From Meghimatium bilineatum (lineage: Eukaryota > Mollusca > Gastropoda > Stylommatophora > Philomycidae), in contig CM067311.1 of NCBI GenBank assembly GCA_034231615.1, positions 14,789,360-14,853,359 on the forward strand: a stretch of 64,000 nucleotides of DNA, in the 5' to 3' direction. The notes below the pieces were generated by a model that was given only the letters and a program-made list of their open reading frames with translations, did not search any database and had not been told where the DNA came from. This document shows positions 1 through 10,435 of the stretch, piece by piece; the first letter of the stretch is position 1; the number at the start of each line of letters is the position of its first letter. The position numbers were made by a program, and so were the translations under genes.

Positions 1-511
1 CGTCTTGTAATGTAAGAGTCTGAGTCTTGTAATGTAAGAGTCTGAGTCTTGTAATGTAAGAGTCTGGGTCTTGTAATGAAAGAGTCTGAGTCTTGTAATG
101 TAAGAGTCTGGGTATTGTAATGTAAGAGTCTGGGTCTTGTAATGAAAGAGTCTGGGTCTTGTAATGTAAGAGTCTGAGTCTTGTAATGTAAGAGTCTGGG
201 TCTTGTAATGTAAGAGTCTGGGTCTTGTAATGTAAGAGTTGAAGTCGTGTAATGTAAGAGTCTGGGTCTTGTAATGTAAGAGTCTGGGCCTTGTAATGTA
301 AGAGTCTGGATCTTGTAATGTAAGAATCTGCGTCTTGTAATGTAAGAGTCTGGGTCTTGTAATGTAAGAGTCTGAGTCTTGTAATGTCGAGTCTGGGTCT
401 TGTAATGTAAGAGTTTGGGTCGTGTAATGTAAGAGTCTGGGTCGTGTAATGTAAGAGTCTAAGTCTTGTAATGTAAGAGTCTGGGTCGTGTAATGTAAGA
501 GTCTGGGATTT
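1..511 (+). repeat. Minisatellite, 22-bp unit, about 23 copies
   Basis: Units built on TTGTAATGTAAGAGTCTG run from the window edge to 511, with substitutions such as TCGTG for TCTTG. The array probably extends to the left of the window. Confidence 0.97.
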
Positions 512-1061
512 CTCTAGACATAAAAGAAAAAATGGTGCACAGAAGTTCTGTGCATAGTGGCTGCCCGTAAGTTACAATTAGGGGGGTGAAGAGGGGGGAG
601 AAGGGGTATGAAAATGTTTGTAGTTGTTGGAAAAAAAAGTGCGTGGAGTTGACAAGCACTGACTCAATATTACTGTGTTTTTTTATACATCAATTAAAAA
701 TTCTATTTTTTAATTTGAAACATTTATCTAAAAATGTTAAATATTCAGGCCTATATCTTTGATAAATTGTTTAGACATAATTAAGCAGGCGTGAATTATT
801 GACAATTGTTATTCAAATAAAGTTATTATGGACAGCCCAGTTATCAAATTAGGCCAATAGTTTACTTTTCACTGAGAAACAACTTAATTTACAATTACAT
901 TATTGTCCTTTATTGTGCTTTTTGTAGCAGTGACTTCCAATTTTTACGTTATATTATTGCCTTATTCTGACTTTTTCCTCGCCATTTTCACTTCATTGTT
1001 TGAGATGTTGGGTAGTCACGCTTGATAAAGCACGGTATGTTAACTTTCATTTTAATTGTTA
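512..1061. other. Unassigned A+T-rich DNA
   Basis: No convincing gene, element end or repeat is seen. A 66-residue open frame on the minus strand at 459-659 runs into the minisatellite and has no coding signature. Confidence 0.5.
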
Positions 1062-1545
1062 TTTGTGAGTTTAATTTGTGAATTTTACTTCTCATATATA
1101 AGCCATATTTTTATTTGTGAGTTTAATTTGTGAATCTTACTTCTCATATATAAGCCATATTTTTATTTGTGAGTTTAATTTGTGAATCTTACTTCTCATA
1201 TATAAGCCATATTTTTATTTGTGAGTTTAATTTGTGAATCTTACTTCTCATATATAAGCCATATTTTTATTTGTGAGTTTAATTTGTGAATCTTACTTCT
1301 CATATATAAGCCATATTTTTATTTGTGAGTTTAATTTGTGAATCTTACTTCTCATATATAAGCCATATTTTTATTTGTGAGTTTAATTTGTGAATCTTAC
1401 TTCTCATATATAAGCCATATTTTTATTTGTGAGTTTAATTTGTGAATCTTACTTCTCATATATAAGCCATATTTTTATTTGTGAGTTTAATTTGTGAATC
1501 TTACTTCTCATATATAAGCCATATTTTTATTTGTGATTTTAATGT
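1062..1545 (+). repeat. Minisatellite, 52-bp unit, about 9 copies
   Basis: Near-identical units containing CTTACTTCTCATATATAAGC and TTTATTTGTGAGTTTAATTT. The central units are identical, so expansion was recent. A diverged shorter relative occurs at 2140-2265. Confidence 0.97.
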
Positions 1546-1564
1546 CTGAATTTTACTTCTCATC

Positions 1565-2110
1565 ATTATCATCAAGTGCCGTGCCAAATAGCGTTGGTGA
1601 TCATATTTTTCCATGTACATCAATCCCTCATATATGTCATCATCTCTGTTGGTGTCGTCAATCGAAGCCATTTAGTCAAACTGTCCAATATCTTGTCTCT
1701 GGGTCTTCCCCTTTATCTTTTCCCTTCTGTTGTCACTATATTCTCAATGCCTCCTCTTCTCATTATGTGCCCAATAAATGTTGACTGTCTTTTTCTTATA
1801 TTATCAATAATGCATCTTTTCACATTAATCCTTCTAAGACATTCTTCATTAGTAATCTTTGCTGTCCATGGAATGCGTAATATTCTTCGAATAATCCACA
1901 TTTCCGATGCCTGCAATGATTTTTGTGATGTCTTATTTATTGTCCATGCTTCATTTCCATAGAGTAGCACCGGTTCAATGTAGCATTTGAGAACACGTTT
2001 TCTAGTATCCATCGATATGGAATTGTTGCATTTGATATTTTTCATTTTATGGAATGCTGCTTTTGCTTGTCCTATTCTGCTTCTAATTTCGGTCTTGCAT
2101 TTACCATCTG
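1565..2110 (-). mobile_element. LINE fragment, C-terminal end of ORF2 (type 1)
   Basis: The minus strand reads RKRVLKCYIEPVLLYGNEAW, then WIIRRILRIPWTAK, IMRRGGIENIV and a GKRxxGRP-like segment, the usual C-terminal tail after the reverse transcriptase of a non-LTR retrotransposon. The reverse transcriptase itself is absent, as in a 5'-truncated copy. Related copies lie at 32570-32735, 55020-55900 and 61690-61985. Confidence 0.75.
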
Positions 2111-2139
2111 AAATTATTAATGTTCCTCATTAATGTACT

Positions 2140-2265
2140 TTTCATACATAGGTCATATTTCTAGTTGTGAATCTTACTTAGTTGTGAATCTTACTTCTCA
2201 TACATAGGTCATATTTCTAGTTGTGAATCTTACTTCTCATACATAGGCCATATTTCTACACTTAC
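2140..2265 (+). repeat. Short degenerate tandem repeat, related to the 52-bp array
   Basis: About three units of TCATACATAGG(T/C)CATATTTCTA followed by GTTGTGAATCTTACTT. They share AATCTTACTTCTCATA with the 1062-1545 array, suggesting common origin. Confidence 0.75.
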
Positions 2266-2284
2266 ATTATCTACTAACCTATCT

Positions 2285-2450
2285 TCTTCTTCTTCTTCTT
2301 CAGCGTTCATTCTCAAACTCCCGCTGGATATATCTTGCAACAGGACAATGGTCCTACAAGATTTCCAGTTGAATGTAGTTCAGAGAATGGAAATGCGTTG
2401 TGTTGCCGTGTTATTTGCGCCAATGGCCCAAAACATCCGTCTTCGGTGGG
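2285..2450 (-). mobile_element. SINE family B, with 10-bp target duplication
   Basis: Flanked by TAACCTATCT at 2275-2284 and 2451-2460. In element orientation (minus) it starts near the core, passes the ACAACGCATTTCCATTCTCT block and ends GAACGCTGAAGAAG with a (GAA)n tail. The perfect duplication marks a complete insertion. Confidence 0.9.
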
Positions 2451-2767
2451 TAACCTATCTCAACATGTATATTTATTTTGTTTTCTACTTATTTTCCTTC
2501 TGATTCTTGCATAACAAATACAGATGCCAACATATTTTCCTTAAATGTAGTTTTAGTCTTTTCTAGTTTCTGTTTTTGTGTTCGTCTTTATCTTGTCAAA
2601 GTGTTTATCTTTTTCTTGTATTATTTGTAAAACTGACTTTTAACCATTTGTCATTATTGTTTTTTTTTAAATATTTTTTTCCATTTAACACGTTGTATAC
2701 AGTTCTACTACAGATTTTCTTTTATGATCACGAACTACTATTATGGTCCACTAATAAATTATGAGAA

Positions 2768-2822
2768 AAGGATAGAAACAAACAATATGGGTAGAAACAA
2801 ACAATATGGGTAGAAACAAACA
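2768..2822 (+). repeat. 19-bp tandem repeat, 3 copies
   Basis: GAAACAAACAATATGGGTA repeated, the last copy diverging. It lies about 45 bp before exon a of gene 1. Confidence 0.85.
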
Positions 2823-2867
2823 AAATAACCAAATAAATGCTCGTTTCTCATTTCTCGCCCTCCATAG

Positions 2868-3084
2868 GTTCACTTTACATCAGTAGGACTTAAAACTAAT
2901 GTTCTATACAACGACATTAGGAATGAGACACCCACCTATTATACAACTGAATGTAGGATAAAAATGGATTGGAAAACCTTTACTAATTTGAATGTAAAGA
3001 ATTATATCAAGGTTAAAATGTATCCTAACGTCGCTGGAGGTAACTCGTATGGAGTGGACAGTGAGACATACCTGATTACACATA
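2868..3084 (+). CDS. Gene 1 exon a: membrane-proximal ectodomain
   Basis: It opens after a TAG acceptor (CCATAG) and closes at a strong GTAAGT donor. It is open for 72 codons plus one base. The protein begins VHFTSVGLK and ends ETYLITH. Its alternating hydrophobic pattern and the CRIKMDW and YIKVKMYPN segments suggest the last strands of an Ig-like or similar beta sandwich, but no domain can be named. The preceding exon was not found. Confidence 0.6.
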
Positions 3085-6000
3085 GTAAGTATATTATAAA
3101 TACATGTATTTATCGCGGAGAACCGAATGCGTTGTGTTATTATTTACAGCTTAACTGCGATACCTGCTCCTTTCGGTCTAAATACACCCGACTTCAGCAC
3201 GGTTCCTCTATAACTTTGATTCCGCTCTTCTACGTATGCAATCTATAGAAGATTACGAGAAATATCACTTCCGGGTTACGTTCAGGGGCTAACAATTTGA
3301 ATGTTTCAATGGATTAGTATACTGATTATTGTGTGTCTGTTGTGGTGGCTTTAAAATGTGCAAAACAGTATTGTTTTCCTGGATATAAATTCTTCTTCTT
3401 CTTTAGCGTTAATTCTCAAACTCCCGCTGGATCATCCTTGTAGCAGGACCATGGTCCTACTAGATTTCCAGCAGGATGTAGTCCAGAGAATGGAAATGCG
3501 TTGTGCCGCCGTTTTTTTCGCCAATGACCTGACACATTCGTCTTCGGCGGGATATAAATTCAACTAGGATGACACTGAGGAATATCTTAATGCGTACCGG
3601 CAACTATGGAAATATTTAAATTTTCGTTTTGACTGATCTTTTACTTTAATCCTACGTTTTAATAACACGTTTTTTATCTGGGTGCAAGAAGTAGTAGTAT
3701 TACCTACCTACCTACCTATCTGGGTGCAAGAAGTAGTAGTACTACTTACCTACCTATCTGGATGCAAGAAGTAGTAGTACTACCTACCTATCTGGGTGCG
3801 GGAAGTAGTATTACTACTTACCTACCTATCTGGGTGCAAGAAGTAGTAGTACTACCTACCTACCTATCTGGGTGCAAGAAGTAGTAGTACTACCTACCTA
3901 CCTATCTGGGTGCAAGAAGCAGTAGTATTACCTACCTACCTATCTGGGTGCAAGAAGTAGTAGTACTACCTACCTATCTGGGTGCAAGAAGCAGTAGTAC
4001 TACTTACCTACCTATCTGGGTGCAAGAAGTAGTAGTACTACTTACCTACCTATCTGGGTGCGAGAAGTAGTAGTATTACCTACCTACCTATCTGGGTGCG
4101 AGAAGTAGTAGTATTACCTACCTACCTATCTGGGTGCAAGAAGTAGTAGTACTACTTACCTACCTATCTGGGTGCAAGAAGTAGTAGTACTACCTACCTA
4201 TCTGGGTGCAAGAAGTAGTAGTACTACCTACCTATCTGGGTGCAAGAAGTAGTAGTAATACTTACCTACCTATCTGGGTGCGAGAAGTAGTAGTATTACC
4301 TACCTACCTATCTGGGTGCAAGAGGTAGTAGTACTACCTACCTATCTGGGTGCAAGAAGTAGTAGTACTACCTACCTATCTGGGTGCAAGAAGTAGTATT
4401 ACTACCTACCTATCTGGGTGCAAGAAGTAGTAGTACTACTTACCTACCTATCTGGGTGCGAGAAGTAGTAGTATTACCTACCTACCTATCTGGGTGAAAG
4501 AAGTAGTAGTACTACTTACCTACCTATCTGGGTGCAAGAAGTAGTAGTACTACCTACCTATCTGGGTGCAAGTCGAACAGAAAAAATGTGGCTATTTCGA
4601 TGTCCATGTGATTGTAAAATGACGGAAAGATGAAAGAGATGTAATCCACGAAGCAATTGGTCACTTACAACATCAAGTGCGGTTTGCGGAAAACATTTTC
4701 ACCCTTGTTATTAGACTTAAATATGGTCATATTAAAAGGCCTTCGACAGAGTCCAACATGGAAAATTAATCAAATGTCTTCAAAATAATAGGCGTAGATA
4801 GAAAAGACATCAGACTGATTAGAAATATATATTGGGAACAGACTGCACCAATAAGGCGTGAAAACAGCTACTCGCCATACATAGAAATAAGAAGAGGGGT
4901 AAGACAAGATGCATTTTATCACCAAGCATATTTAATATCTACAAAGATAATATACAGAAACACATGGAATGTCAGGAATCAAGATCAATGGGAAAATAAC
5001 CTGAGATGCAGACGATACTGCAGATGACACCATATGCAGCTTACACTGTCTGTCTCTTAGAAGAAAGTCAACACGAACTACAAAGACTGATAGATCAAGT
5101 CTATAAATCAAGAAAAGAATATGAACTGGATATAAATATCTGAAAAACACAAACCATGATAATCAGCAAAGTCACAGAAGAACTGGTGCTAAACATAAAA
5201 ATACATGGAAACTACAACAAGTAAAACATATCAATATCTTGGACACATAGTCACAAATGATGGCAGATGTGAAACAGAAGTTAAAAGGAGAATAGGAATG
5301 GCTAAATGTACCTTCAATGACATGAGGAAATTATTAACATCTAAATAAATTACAAACAAGTTAAAAATTAGAATTATACAATGCTACATTTATTCTAAAT
5401 TAATTAACTCAGAAACATGGACAATAAACTAACAATTAGAAGACAGAGTTGATGCCTTTGAGATGTAGATATATAGAAGAATAGGGAGAACATCATCGAA
5501 AGAGAAAAAAACAAACAGGGGTTCTAACAACACTTGATATGAAGAAAGAATTATTCAAGGAAATAAAAATCAAGCAAATAAAATATTTTGGACACCTTAA
5601 AAGACATGACACCTTGCTGAAGACCTTACTTGAGGGTAAATTCAAAGGGAAGCGAGCAAGAGGTAGGCAGAGATACAAGTGGGAGAGTAACATCACACGA
5701 TGGACAGGTTACAGTCTAGCAGAGTGTACCACCAAGACGAGAGACAGGGGATGCTGGAGATCCGTTGCAGCCAACATTCGCTGCGGAGACGGTACTTGAT
5801 GATGATGATGTTTAATTATAAACGCATATTTAAGTTGTGTTTTTATTTTTTTTTTAAACATTAATTGGTTGAATATTATACTTGAAACGTTGTATTGTAT
5901 GAAAAAATAACAAATAAGAGCAAACAAATAAATCATCTTGAACATATAAAAGACCTTGTTGAAGACCTTACTTGAGTGTAGAGTTGAGGGGACGTGAGCA

Positions 6001-9000
6001 AGAGCTAGGCAGAGATACAAGTGGAGGGAGGGGGGTGGACATCACGTGATGGACAGGTTAGAGAGCAGTAGAGTGTACTACCAAAGAAATAAACAGAGGA
6101 TATTTGGAGGTCCGTTGCAGCTAACATTTGTTGGGGAGACGATACTTGATGATGATGTTGGTGTATGAACCACATAACATTTGAAAGATACTATCGTGAA
6201 CGGTATATTTTAGTATGTTCCAAGTTTTGTTTTGCTATTAACTTGTATAAGTAGTATTTTTTTAACATCTCTCTTCAGGTGTTACAATCGCAAATTCTAC
6301 AAGTTTCACAAGTTCATTTGACACAAGCCAAGTTCTGGTTATAGGCTTAGGTGTTGGTTTAGCTGTAATTACTTGTCTAAGTTTGTTTCTGGGAATATTG
6401 GTCGTGTGGTACAGAATGAAATCTAAAAAACTGGAGCAAATCTACCTGATCTCGTCTTCGAAACAAAATACACTCAAAGATTTATCTGGCTATAACAACG
6501 TGATTTTTGACACTGAGGATTCGAATTCAAATTATGAAGAAGGTATACCGTGAACACTGTAGTAGCGTGTAGTTTTGTTTTTTTGTTTGTTTTTCAATCT
6601 CAAGTAATTACTAGCAATACAGTTCTTGAATCCTTACGTGCAATGTGAAGGTTTCTTCAGATCTTTATTTGATATCCAGAGAGTTCCAACTCTCAGGGTG
6701 CGCAATGCTTTGAGAATTAGCATCCTACTCGGAGATGGTAAAATACTGTAGTAAAGACGTGTAAAATAGAACACAAAGAATTACATTCCCTGGACTTCAT
6801 CCTACGAACTGGCACGAGTTTAATACTCTTTGGGTTGTAGTCTTCTTCTTTTGCGTTCATTCTCATACTCCTGCAGATTAGCAGGATGTAGTCCGGAGAA
6901 CTGAATGAGTTGTGTCATGATTTACAGCATTCTGCGATATCTGCGCCTTTCGGTCTGATACATCCGACTTCAGCAAGGCATTGGGTCACTGACCCTATAT
7001 TGGATGGAACAGCCAACTCCATCTCATAACCTCATTAGTCGCCTCTTACGCCATACACGAAAGGTAAACAATGTTGCTATTCTTTGCTCCCCTCTCTGGC
7101 CTCGACAACACACGGGCGTGGGTTGTAGTAGTTTTCTGGACATTATTTAAGTTTAATATACTACCATTGTTTTATGAACGGTGCTAGTGCATAATTGCCT
7201 ACAGGGACAATGGAACCTGTTACTTTGTCTATCAGGTAGACGCTATGTACCAGTCTGTCATACAGCATGACATAATTGTTGTAATCTAGCAACATGAATG
7301 TGCTCACAACGTTATTGTTGGTTAAACTTGTTTCGTGTGCTATATTTGTTATTGATTGTTTAGTTATTTGTGTGTGTGTAAGTATATGTAACCGGTTTGT
7401 TTCAAAATAAAATAAACTAATTTGAATATACGGGAAAGCTGTTCTGGCCGGAATTATGTGATCAGGATGTTTGGCGCTATTATGTTCTGTCAAAACTAGG
7501 CCAGTTGCCCGTGTATTGTCGGGGTCAAAAGTGGAGCAAATAATAGCAGCACTTTTACTGTCCATGCATGTCACAAGAGGTGTCTAAGGGGTTTATGCGG
7601 TGAAGTTGATCGTCCCATTCCATATAGGACCAAAGTGACACAGAAGTCATACTGAAGGATATCTCAGGCTGAAATGTGCAGATATCGCAGCAAAGCTGTA
7701 AACATGACTCAACGTATTCCGTTCTCCGGACTACACCTTTTATAATATTCAGAAGTTTGAGAATGAACGCAAAAAGACGAAAACTAGCCACTAATCCTTA
7801 ATTAAAGTGTCAAATAATTACGTCAACTTATGGGTAAGAGATGTAACGGTTGATCATGAAGTAGTAGTTGTGATTAAGCAATGTACAACCTGCCTGTGGT
7901 GAGATATGCTCCGTTCTACCGTGGATGATAATCCATCTTGGCTATGTCGTAGAGATTCATGATATCCTGTCACCAAGAGTTACAGGATATTGTCATCATA
8001 ACAATGAGAGATTCATGATATCCTGTCACTAAGAGTTACAGGATATTGTCATCATAACAATGAGAGATTCATGATATCCTGTCACCAAGAGTTACAGGAT
8101 ATTGTCATCATAACAATGAGAGATTCGTGATATCCTGTCACCAAGAGTTACAGGATATTGTCATCATAACAATGAGAGATTCGTGATATCCTGTCACCAA
8201 GAGTTACAGGATATTGTCATCATAACAATGAGAGATTCGTGATATCCTGTCACCAAGAGTTACAGGATATTGTCATCATAACAATGAGAGATTCGTGATA
8301 TCCTGTCACCAAGAGTTACAGGATATTGTCATCAGAACATTGAGAGGCTGCATATTTTCATAAGTGCATATATACTACATCCTGGTAGATTGACAAAATT
8401 GCAAATGTATGAGTAGGTGACAAAAATGACAGATTGATAAAATAAAAGCATAGGAAGATGGAATGACGTTAGATTTGTCAAACACTAAATGTTTAGCGTA
8501 TGATACTTTGTCATTTGTGATACAGTAAAAAAATGTCCAGTCAATATCACGAAGCAATTACTATCATGGTATCTTAATGAAACATAAAATAAAACCCAAT
8601 AAACACGGGGGAAAAAACATCGGGAAGAATAAGGACTATTTTGGAAAGAATGTATGAGTTAAACAGATAAAGGGATGCCCGGAGAACTTGAATGATGGTT
8701 TGCATTCTCTGATGATGGTTTGCATTCTCTGATGATGGTTTGCATTCTCTGATGATGGTTAACAAATAAGGAGAATGGTCTATTGTCTCTTGTCTATCCC
8801 CAGGTGGATGATGATCAAAATATCCACACTTGCCGTTAAGCGTAGAGATTGGAACTTTAGTTGTCTATCAAAGGTCAGATGTGTAGCATTGGTTGCGTTG
8901 AATCCGTATTTGTTCATTATTGTCTTGATGTTATCGATCCATCGTATTATAGCTCTTCTTCTGGTCGTGTATCCGGGTCTTCATATGTTATATGATCTTG

Positions 9001-9627
9001 TTGTTAGTTGGTTATGATTCATTCTCATAAGGTGTCCAAACCATTTTATTTGTTGTATCTGGATGTATCCAGGTCTTCATATGTTATATGATCTTGTTGG
9101 TAGTTGGTTATGATTCATTCTCATAAGGTGTCCAAACCATTTTATTTTTTGTATCTGGATGTATGATCGTATAACGATTCTTCTCCTAATTTCATCATTT
9201 CTAATTTTGCCTAGTTTGGTCACTCTTGCGACATTTCTCAGGCATTTCATCTCACAAGTTGAAAGTTTTCTTTGCTGGGCTGGGAGAATGGTCAAGTAAC
9301 ACAAATGTACATGAATATAACAATGAAGAAACTGGTGGTATATAGCAATATATGAGGGGGGAAAAACTTGCGTAGTCATGCTCAGATAACTCAAGATTGT
9401 GCAGTAAGGAAGATTCAAGGTTCGGAAGCAAGGAACGACAGTCTAACAATGTAATGTCCCCACGCTTCTTCTGTGACATATCAAATCGTTCATGAATTAT
9501 CAGATTCAGCCATGAGAAGACATATTTCACTTGTCCAGCCCAACTACAACTCTTGCTTCAGGCCGTCTTGTCAATGTATCTTCTTTTTCAGCGTTCGTTC
9601 TCAAACTCCCTTCTGGATTTATCAAGG

Positions 9628-9682
<55 letters not shown>

Positions 9683-10391
9683 GTCCCAAACCCGTCAGGG
9701 TCGCATCGGTGCCACACTGGAGACATCAGCACTAAAAACTCTCCAAATACCTCTGTTTTCAGCCATGTCGATACGCATGTGGTTGCGTCTGTGGGTCTCA
9801 CCAATGGCCAACTAGACATACCATCCATGCAACAGAAAACCTTAGTGGATGACATGCCGTTATAATGAGGTTATCTTCTTATAGAAGATTCATGGCATAT
9901 CATCTATACAGTTATGATTTTGTTTTGTTGTTGAAATGTGTTTCATGTTTACCTGAATATATATGTATGCTCCCTCTGTGGTTGGGAGGGAGCCAGAGAT
10001 GTACTGTGCAGCACTGAGGAGGAGGAAACTGACAACACTGTTTTTTCCTATGATTGAGGCCCATCATTGAGGCACAGTGACTCAGGACGTGACAATTCTT
10101 TTGACTTTAACAGTTGGTTGCATGCCTGGAGCAATAGAGAAGTTCAGCATAACCAGTAGTCAATTGATGGCGGGGAATGAGCACAGTGAACCCTATCTTG
10201 GCTACGGTGGCTAGGCGCAGTGCATAGGTTGAAACCTACCTTCCCGAGGTGTGATAGTTATTCTCTGGCTCTGTCTATGAGTGGGTCGAAAATCCACAGA
10301 CTTCCCAGCAATATAATGCCATCTAATGGCATTAGGTCAAAGGGCATGAGCTCATGGACCGCTGGATCAGCAACCAACCAACCAACCAACC

Positions 10392-10435
<44 letters not shown>

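Noticed and set aside
53..511. Regular short repeats resembling a CRISPR array
   Set aside because: The repeats are contiguous without unique spacers and the DNA is eukaryotic; it is a minisatellite.
7161..7574. 137-codon minus-strand open frame
   Set aside because: Its N-terminal part lies in the antisense of a SINE A copy and the remainder has no family resemblance or splice support.
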